From Thioclava arctica (GTDB taxonomy: Bacteria > Pseudomonadota > Alphaproteobacteria > Rhodobacterales > Rhodobacteraceae): a DNA stretch of 64,000 nucleotides. The notes under the pieces are model-generated. The model was not told the origin of the DNA. It searched no databases and worked only from the letters and a program-made list of their open reading frames with translations. This document shows positions 51,597 through 60,896 of the stretch, one piece after another; position 1 is the stretch's first letter; every line of letters starts with the position of its first letter. The position numbers were made by a program, and so were the translations under genes. The DNA lies in assembly GCF_040892615.1 (NCBI RefSeq), contig NZ_JBFRYC010000003.1:491553-555552 (forward strand), given 5' to 3'.

Positions 51597-53279
51597 ATGC
51601 GGGACGAAAAAGAAACAGGGGCGAAACCCGCCCGTTTGATTGCTGTGGCCGCGATACTCGCCTTTGTCATGGCGGCGGCGCCGTTTCTGAAGGGCGCGCT
51701 GATCATCGGCAAGCATGAAGGGGACACGCTCCATCTGGCCGATATCGTGTTGCGCATGGCCGATTATGGGCAATTGCCGCATCTGGATTTCATGACGCCG
51801 CTGGGGATTTTGTCGGTCTTGCCGATCGTGCTGTTCGTCAAGGCGGGTTTCGGGTTTGGCATGGCTTTCGCGGCGGCGCAGGCGCTTGTGGCTGTGCTGC
51901 TGTTCGGGCCGATCTTGCGCGTTGCACTGACGCGCTTTGCGGGTTGGACGGCTTGGGCCTATACGGGGTTCGTGATTTCGATGATCCTCGCGCTGGTGCA
52001 CGGCGAGGCGATTTCTGCGCTGTCTATCTCAATGCATTACAATCGCTGGGCTTGGGCGCTGGCCTATATTGCGCTGCCGCTTGCGATGCTGGAGCCGCGG
52101 GGCGCGCGTCGCCCTTGGCTTGACGGGGCGCTGATTGGGCTGGCCTTTGCGATCATGCTGACGGTCAAGATCACCTATGCCGTGGCGTTTTTCCCAGCGG
52201 TCGTGTTGGCGCTTTTGCTGCGACGCGACTTCAAAGCGATTCTGGCGGCGCTGATCTTTGGTCTGGCGGTCATGGCCGTGATGACGGGGTGGCTGGGCGT
52301 GGCATATTGGCAGGCCTATTTGCGTGACCTTCTTGCGGTTGCCAATTCCAGCACACGCTCAGCGCCGGGGCTGCCGTTGCCGGATGTGATCGCCTCGCCC
52401 GCGTATCTGGGGGGATCTATGGCATTGCTGGCCACGGTGATCTTCTTGCGCCAATCGGGGCGCATGACCGAAGGTCTGGTGCTATTGCTTCTGGCGCCAG
52501 CCTTCGCTTACGTCACCTATCAGAACTTTGGCAATGATCCGAAATGGCTGGTTCTATCGGGCTTGGTGGCGCTTAGCCTTCGCCCGACCAATACCATCAC
52601 CAACAGTTTTGGCTGGCCGCTGCGCCAAGCCTTGTTGATCTGTGGTGTGATCATGCTGGCTTTGAGCTTGCCATCCGTTCTCAATATGGCGTGGAGCCCG
52701 CTGCGCCTGTTAGCCGATAATCGGCCCGATCAGGTGCCGCTTTTGTCGCGATCCAAGCAGGGCAAAGACGTTCTGATCACGGCCGCGCGCATGTATCGCG
52801 TCGTGACCACGCAGCCTGCAGATGGCCCAGGTCAACCCTATGCTGCCTTTGCGGATCGTTACGACATGAGCAGTGACGAGAAGAAAGAGGGCGGAAATTC
52901 GGATTCGGAGCCGTTCAAACTGAATGGTGAGGCGCTGCCAATCTGCGAGATGACGACTGGCTACAACGCATTGTTCGAGACGATTGCGGACGATCTGATG
53001 CAGCAAGGTCTCAAGGGCAAAAGTGTGCTGGTGGCTGATCTGTTCTCGTCACTCTGGCTCTATGGCGATTTCAAACCCGTCGAGGGGGGCGCGCCTTGGT
53101 ATTACTCGGGAACGCCGGGATTGGCGCATGCTGATTATGTGCTGGTGCCGCTCTGCCCAACAAATGACATTCGCCGCAATGATATTATGAAAGCAGCCCT
53201 GAAAGCGGGATGGCAATTCGACGAGGTGGCACGCAGCCCGATCTATCTGCTGTTCAAGCCAGTGCCACCCAAGTCGTAA
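51597..53279 (+). CDS. Probable GT-C membrane glycosyltransferase
   Basis: A 560-residue membrane protein with 10 or 11 hydrophobic segments in residues 14-390 and a soluble tail of about 170 residues. The first periplasmic loop reads KHEGDTLHLADIVLRM, then QLPHLDFMTPLG. That is the acidic-loop and GxPhxDF pattern typical of GT-C (PMT/GT39-like) enzymes, which use lipid-linked sugars. The substrate is unknown. The ATG at 51597 has GGAAGAGG upstream; a longer in-frame start at 51267 runs through the divergent ATPase gene. It converges with cpaA. Confidence 0.65.
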   Translation: MRDEKETGAKPARLIAVAAILAFVMAAAPFLKGALIIGKHEGDTLHLADIVLRMADYGQLPHLDFMTPLGILSVLPIVLFVKAGFGFGMAFAAAQALVAVLLFGPILRVALTRFAGWTAWAYTGFVISMILALVHGEAISALSISMHYNRWAWALAYIALPLAMLEPRGARRPWLDGALIGLAFAIMLTVKITYAVAFFPAVVLALLLRRDFKAILAALIFGLAVMAVMTGWLGVAYWQAYLRDLLAVANSSTRSAPGLPLPDVIASPAYLGGSMALLATVIFLRQSGRMTEGLVLLLLAPAFAYVTYQNFGNDPKWLVLSGLVALSLRPTNTITNSFGWPLRQALLICGVIMLALSLPSVLNMAWSPLRLLADNRPDQVPLLSRSKQGKDVLITAARMYRVVTTQPADGPGQPYAAFADRYDMSSDEKKEGGNSDSEPFKLNGEALPICEMTTGYNALFETIADDLMQQGLKGKSVLVADLFSSLWLYGDFKPVEGGAPWYYSGTPGLAHADYVLVPLCPTNDIRRNDIMKAALKAGWQFDEVARSPIYLLFKPVPPKS

Positions 53280-53288
53280 TCGCCGCGC

Positions 53289-53792
53289 TTAGCCTGAGAT
53301 TGCGAGGATCAGCAAATAGGCCCAAAGCGTGCCAACCAAGGCCAAACCCATCGGAAAATCCTTGCGTGTCCAGCTCACCCAATCGGGGGCCATGGCGCGC
53401 AAGGCAGGGATGGAGCGCGCTATCCGATGGGCGGTGAACGCCGCCAGCAAGAAGGCGGTCAACAACATCACCATCAGCATGATGTGATCCGAGTTGGTCG
53501 AGAAATAGGGCGCAGCGGCGGCGGCGAATTTTGCATCCCCCGCGCCGAAATGCGCGATCTGGTTGAGGATATACCCCAGCGCAAAGATCGCCAGCGCGTT
53601 CACCCAGCGCCAAGCGTACAGGTCGAAAGGCATCAAAATCGGCCCTGCAACCGCGAAAACCGCCAAAAGCGCATAGACCGCATTGTTGCGAATCTTCATG
53701 TACTTCAAGTCGGTAAAGACCACCCATGCGCATATCGGGGTGATCAATACCAGAAACGCAAGCGCCGCTTGCGACTGAGCCAGATGGAGCAT
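53289..53792 (-). CDS. cpaA: Prepilin peptidase CpaA/TadV
   Basis: A 167-residue membrane aspartic protease of the type IV prepilin peptidase family (short TadV form, no N-methyltransferase domain). The two catalytic aspartates are D28 in FTDLKYMKIRN and D86 in GAGDAKFA. It cuts Flp-type prepilins after a glycine in the inner membrane. It is the last gene of the tad run and starts four bases after the TPR lipoprotein gene. The ATG at 53792 is chosen because the upstream extension overlaps that gene. Confidence 0.92.
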   Translation of the reverse strand: MLHLAQSQAALAFLVLITPICAWVVFTDLKYMKIRNNAVYALLAVFAVAGPILMPFDLYAWRWVNALAIFALGYILNQIAHFGAGDAKFAAAAAPYFSTNSDHIMLMVMLLTAFLLAAFTAHRIARSIPALRAMAPDWVSWTRKDFPMGLALVGTLWAYLLILAISG

Positions 53793-53796
53793 GCGC

Positions 53797-54672
53797 TTAG
53801 CCTCTGATCGTGCCCGGTGCGCCCTGATCAAGTGCCTTCAGCGCCCGGTCAGCTTCCGCAAAATATTGGGGATTGGTGTCAATGGCGTCTTGCAACAGCG
53901 TCTTGCCCATCGTCACATCGCCCCGCTTCACGGCGGCAAGCCCGGCGGTATACAGCAGATGCGCGCGCTCAGATTGCGTCATCTCGATCACGGGAAGCTC
54001 ATATTTGCCTTGGCTGGCGCGCGCCAGAACCAAGTTGTTTTTGGTGGTGAAGCGATTGGGGTCGTAGGTCAGCGCCTCTTTGAACAGCTTTTCTGCCCCC
54101 TTGGCATCGCCCCGTGTCAGCTTGGAAAAGCCCCAGTTATTGTAGATGCCCGAGGGTTTTGTCGTTAGCCCAGCCGCGGTCTCATAAAAGCTGTCGGCTT
54201 TTTTCCATTGCTTTTCACTATCGGCCACCATCGCTTCAAGACGATAGCGATCAAAAGTTTCGACCGTCGGCGGGACCGTGTCGAGCGTCGTTTTCGCGCC
54301 CGACCAGTCATTGGCGCGGATCTGGGCATCGGCGAGCATCACTTTGTCTTCGTCCGTGGCGCCGGGCATCGTCAGAATATATTGCCAGACTTTCACCGCT
54401 TGATCGGGCTTGTCCGCACGCACCAGCGATTTCGCTAGCCCGCGACGAATGTCGATCCGATCGGGGCTTTCCTTGGCGGTGCGAGCAAAGTAGTTAACCG
54501 CCTCGTTGGGGTCTGCCACGGTCAGCATGATGTTTGAGAGGTTGGTCTCATCAACGGCGTTCACGCTTTTCATGGCGCGGGCGACTTCTGCATCGCTGCT
54601 ATTGCCCATGCAGCCGGAAAGAGTCGTGATAGCGCAGCCCGCAAGGGCTGCCAGAAATACGGGATGGCGCAT
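53797..54672 (-). CDS. tadD: TadD-like TPR lipoprotein
   Basis: A 291-residue protein with a lipoprotein signal peptide (LSGC lipobox near residue 21) and several tetratricopeptide repeats (for example SGIYNNWGFSKLTRGDAKGAE and NPNEAVNYFARTAK-like units). TadD-like proteins act as pilotins or assembly factors for the secretin of the Flp pilus. It follows another TPR lipoprotein gene after 26 bases and precedes cpaA by four. Confidence 0.83.
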   Translation of the reverse strand: MRHPVFLAALAGCAITTLSGCMGNSSDAEVARAMKSVNAVDETNLSNIMLTVADPNEAVNYFARTAKESPDRIDIRRGLAKSLVRADKPDQAVKVWQYILTMPGATDEDKVMLADAQIRANDWSGAKTTLDTVPPTVETFDRYRLEAMVADSEKQWKKADSFYETAAGLTTKPSGIYNNWGFSKLTRGDAKGAEKLFKEALTYDPNRFTTKNNLVLARASQGKYELPVIEMTQSERAHLLYTAGLAAVKRGDVTMGKTLLQDAIDTNPQYFAEADRALKALDQGAPGTIRG

Positions 54673-54698
54673 GTTTGTGCGTCCTTTTTGCTCGAGCC

Positions 54699-55268
54699 TC
54701 AGTGCTTCGTCAGCAAAAGATAATCACCTACCCCACGTCTGACGAGCTTGAACTGTTCATCCTGAGGCGGAGCGTAACTCGGTTTTTGAATTTTTGCGAG
54801 CGCGAGGCGCAGGTTTTGCCGGATCGCGTCCGATTGGCCACTGTCCAGCGCGTAGGCGGTGTGAAAGACCCGCGCGGCCTCGGCATATTTGCCCCGGTTC
54901 ATCAGCACGACCCCGAGATTGTTCCAGGCGGGGACAAAGGTCTGGTCGCTTTCCGTGGCGCGGCGCAACATCTGTTCGGCCTGATTGAGCCGACCCAGTT
55001 TCAGATCTGCCGAGCCAATCGCGGAGAGCACATCGACCGTCGCCCCCTGTTCGGCGGCCGCGCGATAATAGGCGCGTAACGCGAGCTCATATTCGCCCGC
55101 CGCCATCAGGCGATGCCCAACCGTGAGACCGTCCACGGCCTCGGCCCCCGGTTTCGAACCTGGTGCGAAGGGGCCGTCTTTTTCACCCGAAAGGCCGCCC
55201 GTAGAACAGGCGGCCAGTGCGAGAACCAAGAATGCGGCAAAAGCGGCGCCGCGCGGCCTTAAAATCAT
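54699..55268 (-). CDS. Second TadD-like TPR lipoprotein
   Basis: A 189-residue lipoprotein with lipobox LAAC near residue 21 and two or three TPR units (GEYELALRAYYRAAAEQGAT, GRLNQAEQMLRRATE and PAWNNLGVVLMNRGKYAEAA). It starts four bases after the tadC stop. Together with the longer TPR lipoprotein it makes a pair; either may pilot the secretin. Confidence 0.83.
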   Translation of the reverse strand: MILRPRGAAFAAFLVLALAACSTGGLSGEKDGPFAPGSKPGAEAVDGLTVGHRLMAAGEYELALRAYYRAAAEQGATVDVLSAIGSADLKLGRLNQAEQMLRRATESDQTFVPAWNNLGVVLMNRGKYAEAARVFHTAYALDSGQSDAIRQNLRLALAKIQKPSYAPPQDEQFKLVRRGVGDYLLLTKH

Positions 55269-55272
55269 GCGT

Positions 55273-56274
55273 TTACATGCCCATTTTCGCGAAGTTCTGC
55301 ATCATACCATAGACCGATGGGCCGACAAGGATGATCAGAAGTGGCGGAACGGTGAACATCATGGTGCCCAGTGTCATTTTGGTGGGGATCTTGTTTGCCG
55401 CCTCTTCGGCGCGCATCACCCGCTTGTCGCGCATATCGGCCGAATAAAGCCGCAAAGCCTCGGCAATAGAGGTGCCAAATTGCTGCGACTGGATCATCAC
55501 CGTAACAAAGCTCGCAATATCGGACACACCCGAACGCTCGCCAAAACGGCGCAAAACATCGGTTTTATCCAAGCCTGCTTTGATCTCATGGGCGACCATC
55601 GCGAATTCCTCGGCCATCGCCGGGTAGGATTTCTTCAGCTCTTTGGACACCCGAATGATCCCCTGATCAAGCGATTGCCCCGCTTCAACGCAGACCAAGA
55701 GCATATCAAGCGAATCCGGAAACCCGTTCTGGATTTCAGCGGTGCGGGCCTCCACGCGTTTATCCACCCAGTATTTGGGCGCGTAATAGCCCACGGCACC
55801 GGGCAGCAAAATCGCAACGATCGTCATGGTCGAGGTCAACCCTTGCTCGCTCGAGGAGTTGGCGATCACCACATAAAGCACGCCCAATGCGAGCAAAATC
55901 AGACCGGCAGCAAACTGCGCTGCGTGGAAATTTCGCACCGCGTCGGGGCCGCGATAGCCCGCGCGTTGCATCCATTTCTTCGACTCCGTCAATTCCTCGG
56001 CGTTTTGGGGCTCGAGGAACGACGCGTATTTGTCGAGCTTGTCCGAGCCCGTTTGGCGAAGCTTTTGATCCCCGCTTGCCGCGCCATTTCTCCCGGAACG
56101 AGCGCTCGCAGAGGTGCGGCTTGAACGCAGCTTTTCATAGGGGTCCTCGCGTTTTTTCAACAATGCGGGGAGGGCGGCCAGCACAAGCAATGCGGCAACG
56201 CCGACAAGGGCGATCATGGGCCCCATCGGGCCGAGCATGTTCACGAGTGAAGTGTTGATGGCAGCGAAATCCAT
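55273..56274 (-). CDS. tadC: TadC, Flp pilus inner-membrane platform
   Basis: A 333-residue protein with a type II secretion F domain (KSRTGFRIRLICS is not in frame; the real frame gives EIQNGFPDSLDMLLVCVEAG and FVTVMIQSQQFGTSIAEALR). Membrane segments lie near the N-terminus, near 110-160 and at the end. With TadB it makes the platform on which CpaF acts. It is the gene after tadB, the gap being ten bases. Confidence 0.9.
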   Translation of the reverse strand: MDFAAINTSLVNMLGPMGPMIALVGVAALLVLAALPALLKKREDPYEKLRSSRTSASARSGRNGAASGDQKLRQTGSDKLDKYASFLEPQNAEELTESKKWMQRAGYRGPDAVRNFHAAQFAAGLILLALGVLYVVIANSSSEQGLTSTMTIVAILLPGAVGYYAPKYWVDKRVEARTAEIQNGFPDSLDMLLVCVEAGQSLDQGIIRVSKELKKSYPAMAEEFAMVAHEIKAGLDKTDVLRRFGERSGVSDIASFVTVMIQSQQFGTSIAEALRLYSADMRDKRVMRAEEAANKIPTKMTLGTMMFTVPPLLIILVGPSVYGMMQNFAKMGM

Positions 56275-56284
56275 GAGATGCCTC

Positions 56285-57250
56285 TCAGACCTTGATTGTG
56301 GTCATGATCTTCATAAAGAGCACATTTGCCCCCAGAAGAACGAAAACGATAATGGCGGTGGGGATGAAAGCTGATGTGTCTTTCACTTCATCGTAATAGT
56401 GCGGTGAGGCAACCTGAATGATCACCATGATCACGACAGGGAAGGCCGAAAGAAACACTCCGGACCAGCGCGGTTCCGCAGTAATCGCACTCACGCGGCG
56501 CATCAGTTTGAAACGCGAACGAATGACTTTGGACAGACCGTCAAGCACCTCGGCAAGGTTCCCCCCCGAGCTTTGCTGGATCGACACGGCCACCGCAAGA
56601 AAGCGCAAATCCTGCATATCCAGACGCTCGGCCATTTCCGAGATCGCCTCGGCAATGTTGCGCCCGTAAGCCGCCTCATCGGCGATGATGCCGAATTCGG
56701 TTCCCATCGGGTCAGGAATCTCGCGTGCGACGGCTTGGATCGCCGAGGCTAGCGGGTGCCCAACACGCAAGCTGCGCACCATCAGTTCGACCGCGTCGGG
56801 AAGCTGCTCTTCGCACAGCGCCATGCGTTTCTTGGCTTTTGAATGCACCCAGAAATAGACCCCGCCCACACCCATGCCAAAGGACAGGGCGACGCGGATA
56901 TAGATGCCGGCATTCGAAGCAATGGACAGCGCACCAAAGGCAAGGAACGTCGCCCCGACCATGATCCCGATCAGCGCTTTGGGCGAGAACGCAATATTGG
57001 CCTTTTGCGCCTTGGTCGCGAGGATCGAATAGAATGGAATGGATTTCGCGCTGAGGTGTTGGGTCGCCTCCTTGCGCAGCCGCTCAAGCACTTCATCGCG
57101 CCGTTCGCCCTTTTCGAGCATCTCCAAGCGGCGGTTGACCCGATTGTTCAGCGAGATTGATTTGCCGAAGACCAGCAAATACAGACCTTCGACCAAAAGC
57201 AGCACAGCGACGAAGATCAGCAAATAGATGATAGGCGTGATGGAAATCAT
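56285..57250 (-). CDS. tadB: TadB, Flp pilus inner-membrane platform
   Basis: A 321-residue type II secretion F-domain protein: LPDAVELMVRSLRVGHPLAS and LDMQDLRFLAVAVSIQQSSG are typical, followed by NLAEVLDGLSKVI. Membrane segments lie at residues 5-27, at about 95-130 and at the C-terminus. It pairs with TadC. GAGGAG stands seven bases before the ATG. cpaF lies 11 bases upstream. Confidence 0.92.
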   Translation of the reverse strand: MISITPIIYLLIFVAVLLLVEGLYLLVFGKSISLNNRVNRRLEMLEKGERRDEVLERLRKEATQHLSAKSIPFYSILATKAQKANIAFSPKALIGIMVGATFLAFGALSIASNAGIYIRVALSFGMGVGGVYFWVHSKAKKRMALCEEQLPDAVELMVRSLRVGHPLASAIQAVAREIPDPMGTEFGIIADEAAYGRNIAEAISEMAERLDMQDLRFLAVAVSIQQSSGGNLAEVLDGLSKVIRSRFKLMRRVSAITAEPRWSGVFLSAFPVVIMVIIQVASPHYYDEVKDTSAFIPTAIIVFVLLGANVLFMKIMTTIKV

Positions 57251-57261
57251 CGTGACACTCC

Positions 57262-58689
57262 TCAGTCCTGAACGGGTTCGTAGATCGAGGCAGGCAAGTC
57301 ATAGCCCCACTGCTTGAAGCGGTCTGAGTAGTGCGAGCGCACGCCGGTCGGGGTGAACCGCCCGATGATTTTGCCATCCGGGGCGAGGCCGAGGCGCTCG
57401 TAGCGGAAGACTTCCTGCATCGAGATGACATCACCTTCCATGCCGGTCACTTCGGTGATCGAGACCATCCGACGCGAGCCGTCTTGCAGACGCGAGGCCT
57501 GTACGATCAGGTTTACAGCCGACGCGATCTGGCTGCGCATTGCCTTCATCGGCATCTCGATGCCCGACATTGCGATCATGTTTTCCAGACGGGACACGCC
57601 ATCGCGCGCAGAGTTCGCGTGGATCGTGGTCATCGAACCGTCGTGGCCGGTGTTCATGGCCTGCAACATGTCGATGACTTCCTCGCCACGCGTTTCGCCC
57701 ACGATGATCCGGTCCGGACGCATCCGCAGTGCGTTGCGCAGACAGTCACGCTGGGTGACCGCCCCTTTGCCCTCGACGTTGGGCGGACGGCTTTCCATCC
57801 GTCCCACATGGATCTGTTGCAGCTGAAGTTCCGCCGTGTCTTCGATTGTCAGAATGCGCTCAGAATTGTCGATGAAAGACGACAGCGCGTTCAGCGTCGT
57901 CGTTTTCCCCGAACCCGTACCACCTGAAACGATGACGTTCAGGCGCGTCGAGACGGCAGCCTGAAGATAGGCGGCCATTTCTTCGGTAAAGGCACCAAAT
58001 TTCACCAGATCGTCGATCGCCAGCTTGTCTTTTTTGAACTTACGAATCGACACCAGCGAGCCGTCCACCGCAACCGGAGGCACCATCGCGTTGAAACGCG
58101 AGCCATCGGCAAGACGGGCGTCAACATACGGGTTGGATTCGTCCACACGCCGCCCCACCGCCGACACGATCTTGTCGATGATGCGCAGCAGATGCGTCTC
58201 GTCTTTGAAGGTGATCTCGCTGAGTTCTAGCTTACCGTTGCGTTCGACGAAGATTTGCTGGGGGCCATTGACCAGAATATCGTTGACCGTCTCGTCTTTC
58301 AAAAGTGGCTCAAGCGGACCAAGGCCCATCACCTCGTCATACAGCTCTTGATGGAGCAATTGGCGATCTTGCGAGTTCAGCGCGACCGACATTTCGATCA
58401 TCGCCTCAGAGGTGATGTCTGCAATCTCAGCTTTGAGATCCATTTCGGAGGCGTGCTCAAGCGCGGCAAGGTTCAGGTTCTCAAGAAGACGCTTGTGCAT
58501 CTCGACCTTGAGTTCCTGCATCCGCAGCTTGCGCTTTTTCTCTTTGTCCACGGTCGCTGCGGGTGCCGCGGCCTTGGCCACCGGCAGCGGCTTGCGCACC
58601 GAGGGTTTGACGGGCGCGGCATCGGCGCTCGCCATTGGCGGGGGCGTCATTGCCTTGGTCGCCGCATCTTTTTTGTAGCGTGAGAACAT
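57262..58689 (-). CDS. cpaF: CpaF/TadA, Flp pilus assembly ATPase
   Basis: A 475-residue hexameric ATPase that powers pilus assembly. An Ala/Pro/Lys-rich N-terminus of 60 residues is followed by the N-domain (LLKDETVNDILVNGP) and the motor: Walker A GGTGSGKTT with K262, the Asp box in RILTIEDTAELQL, Walker B in RMRPDRIIVGETRGEE, and the His box in TGHDGSMTTIHANSARDG. These are the signs of the secretion ATPase superfamily. It is 15 bases downstream of cpaE and 11 upstream of tadB. Confidence 0.95.
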   Translation of the reverse strand: MFSRYKKDAATKAMTPPPMASADAAPVKPSVRKPLPVAKAAAPAATVDKEKKRKLRMQELKVEMHKRLLENLNLAALEHASEMDLKAEIADITSEAMIEMSVALNSQDRQLLHQELYDEVMGLGPLEPLLKDETVNDILVNGPQQIFVERNGKLELSEITFKDETHLLRIIDKIVSAVGRRVDESNPYVDARLADGSRFNAMVPPVAVDGSLVSIRKFKKDKLAIDDLVKFGAFTEEMAAYLQAAVSTRLNVIVSGGTGSGKTTTLNALSSFIDNSERILTIEDTAELQLQQIHVGRMESRPPNVEGKGAVTQRDCLRNALRMRPDRIIVGETRGEEVIDMLQAMNTGHDGSMTTIHANSARDGVSRLENMIAMSGIEMPMKAMRSQIASAVNLIVQASRLQDGSRRMVSITEVTGMEGDVISMQEVFRYERLGLAPDGKIIGRFTPTGVRSHYSDRFKQWGYDLPASIYEPVQD

Positions 58690-58704
58690 GTCACCCGCTC
58701 CTTT

Positions 58705-59967
58705 CTATCGAGCCGCGGCTTCTGCGGCTTCGCCAAGCGCGACGAGCGAGCCTGCGAGTTTCTGAATTTCTTTGCGCAGCGGGCATTTCGGCGCTGACAG
58801 CGCAAGCGGGAGGCCGTGGTCATTGGCCTGGGTAATCGCCTTGCCGCCGTCGGACAGTTGCAACTCGATCGAAATATCAAGGCTCTCGGCGAGGCGTTTC
58901 ACGCGGGCCTTGCCGTTGAGATCGGTGAATTTCGGCGTCCGGTTCAGCACATAGCGCAGCTTTTCAGTGGGCAGCCCTTCGGCCTTGAGCGCGCGCAAAA
59001 GACGCAGCGCGTTTTGCGCCGAGCGCATGTCCAACTCGAGCAGAGCGAAATAAAGCTGTGCCTTGTTGATCACCGTCTCGGTCCAGCTGACGACGGTCGA
59101 GGGCATGTCGATAATGACAAAATCGAACTGCGCGCGCGCAGCTTCGATCAGGCGTTCGACATCCTCGCCATTGATCAAATCCAGCGGCAACATATCGGTC
59201 GGCGCGGTCAGCACATGGAGTTTGTCGTTATAGGCCAGCAATGCCTGACGGAAGCTGTCCGCATCCATATTGTCGGTATCGCTGAGCAATTCGTAAACCA
59301 CTTCGCGCTGCGGCAAATCAAGATATGTCGCGGTTGCGCCGTATTGCAGGTCAAGATCCAGCAAGCAGACACGCGGTGATGGGTTGGTGGCCTTCTTGTT
59401 GCCGTCGTGGACCGTTGCCATTTCCCAGGCAAGGTTCACCGCAAACGTACTTGCACCGACGCCGCCGGACAGACCATGCACAGGCAGAACCACACCATCG
59501 CGGCCGCGACCACTTTGGTAGGCGGGGCTTGCGGCTTGGGGAGGAAGAGCGGGAATGTCGCTGTCGCCCAGGCGCTCGATCGCGTCATGCAGCGCGCCTT
59601 CGGGAAGCGGGTAGGGAACGAAATCATCTGCGCCAAGGCGCAACAACTGGTGCAGAGCGATCGGGCTGACTTCCTCGGCGATCAAGATCACGCGGATGCC
59701 ATTCTCTTTCGCGGTGATGATGATCCCGGAAATCTTCGCCAGCTCATCTTCATCATCGCCATCAACAGCGATTGCGATGAATTCAAGATGCTCTGCATCG
59801 GGTTGACCCAAGAAAATCACCGCTTCGTCAAAGCTGAGATCCCCCCAGTTTTCGCCGAGCTCGGTTTCCATATCCTCGATCAGAAGATCGAAGTTCGCGA
59901 CATCACGCGAAACCGTGCAGGCCTGAATCGGCGCTGGCTCCGGAGTCATCATAGCTGCTGCACTCAT
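58705..59967 (-). CDS. cpaE: CpaE/TadZ, pilus localisation ATPase
   Basis: A 420-residue protein. The N-terminal 130 residues form an atypical receiver-like domain (GIRVILIAEEVSPIALHQLL); the rest is MinD/ParA-like. The Walker A loop is GLSGGVGASTFAVNL, residues 168-174 reading GGVGAST, which lacks the lysine of the normal GKGGVGKT. This variant is usual for the family. CLLDLDLQYGATATYLDL and FVIIDMPSTV follow. TadZ places the pilus machine at the pole. It begins the second block of tad genes, after a terminator at 60151-60177. Confidence 0.92.
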   Translation of the reverse strand: MSAAAMMTPEPAPIQACTVSRDVANFDLLIEDMETELGENWGDLSFDEAVIFLGQPDAEHLEFIAIAVDGDDEDELAKISGIIITAKENGIRVILIAEEVSPIALHQLLRLGADDFVPYPLPEGALHDAIERLGDSDIPALPPQAASPAYQSGRGRDGVVLPVHGLSGGVGASTFAVNLAWEMATVHDGNKKATNPSPRVCLLDLDLQYGATATYLDLPQREVVYELLSDTDNMDADSFRQALLAYNDKLHVLTAPTDMLPLDLINGEDVERLIEAARAQFDFVIIDMPSTVVSWTETVINKAQLYFALLELDMRSAQNALRLLRALKAEGLPTEKLRYVLNRTPKFTDLNGKARVKRLAESLDISIELQLSDGGKAITQANDHGLPLALSAPKCPLRKEIQKLAGSLVALGEAAEAAAR

Positions 59968-60209
59968 TGCCTCTGTCCTTTGCTCAGCGGGCTTACGATG
60001 TCGGGGTCGTTTCTGCCCCGTGCTTCATCGCCAAACCCGGCACGACTCGTGCCACGCCTTTTCTGCTGAGGACTAATCTGTTGCCCAATCTTGGCGAGAT
60101 TGGGGCCAGACTGTTTCAATTGTGGGATTTTGCGCGACTATAATGAAGAAAGGCGAGCTTTGTTGCCAAGCTCGCCTCTCCAGTCATGTTGATTGTTCTC
60201 AAATTGCGA
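59968..60209. promoter_or_regulatory. Region between cpaE and the OmpA-like gene
   Basis: A 242-base gap. It contains the terminator of the upstream block (60151-60177) and must carry the promoter of cpaE and the following tad genes on the minus strand. Clear promoter boxes cannot be assigned by eye. Confidence 0.45.
60151..60177 (-). terminator. Terminator after the OmpA-like gene
   Basis: GGCGAGCTT at 60152-60160 pairs with AAGCTCGCC at 60168-60176 around a seven-base loop. On the minus strand TTTCTTC follows. It lies 33 bases after the OmpA-like stop, so the tad locus has at least two transcription units. Confidence 0.8.
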
Positions 60210-60893
60210 TCAGCCGCCGCCGCCAGCGCCAGGAGATGCGGTATTAACCTTGGTGATCGGCACGACCGAGGCCGACCGGATGTATTCGCGATAGACCACT
60301 TCGGCATATTTGCCATCCATCGGGATCGGTTTGCCGCCACTGACAAATCCCGACACCTCGGTAACGGTGCGGCGATTTTGCTCGTTCGGGGCAGGGGTGT
60401 AGACCAACGGCTGTGTCTCGCCGAAGGACACCACAGCCTCAAGGCGGCGGCGCGAGATGCCCTGTGCCTCTAGGAAACTCACCACCGCACGCGCCCTGCG
60501 TAGGCCGAGCGCCTTGTTATATGCGTTCGAGCCGACGAGATCGGTATGCCCGTAGACGCGGAAGCGCACTTCGGGGAACTGTTTGATCCAATCGGCCTGT
60601 TGCAGCAGAATTTGGCGCGCCTGCGGTTCCAGCACGGAAGAGTTGAAAGCGAAATGCACCGTATTGGGCACATCAGCTGCAAATTTCCGCGTCAGATTGA
60701 TCGCATAAGACTGATCGCCTGTCATCATCGCGAGGTTTTGGTTCGTCGCCGATCCAAAGCCGCCGCGCTTTGGATCAAGATCCGAGCCGGCCTCTGAGTT
60801 CAGGATTCGCGTTCCTTCCGAACAAGCGGCCAATGCCAGACCTGCCGTCAGAATGAGCGCCATGTTGCGCATCGTATGCCAGAGCCTGTTCAT
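60210..60893 (-). CDS. OmpA-family lipoprotein in the tad locus
   Basis: A 227-residue protein with a lipoprotein signal peptide (LAAC lipobox) and an OmpA-like peptidoglycan-binding domain in the middle: HFAFNSSVLEPQARQILLQQ, RFRVYGHTDLVGSNAYNKAL and GLRRARAVVSFLEAQG. The last 50 residues are a Gly-ending tail. It stands where CpaD is expected in Caulobacter-type tad loci and may act as a wall anchor for the pilus secretin. The ATG at 60893 lies three bases after cpaC stop, with GGAG before it. Confidence 0.82.
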   Translation of the reverse strand: MNRLWHTMRNMALILTAGLALAACSEGTRILNSEAGSDLDPKRGGFGSATNQNLAMMTGDQSYAINLTRKFAADVPNTVHFAFNSSVLEPQARQILLQQADWIKQFPEVRFRVYGHTDLVGSNAYNKALGLRRARAVVSFLEAQGISRRRLEAVVSFGETQPLVYTPAPNEQNRRTVTEVSGFVSGGKPIPMDGKYAEVVYREYIRSASVVPITKVNTASPGAGGGG

Positions 60894-60896
60894 CAC

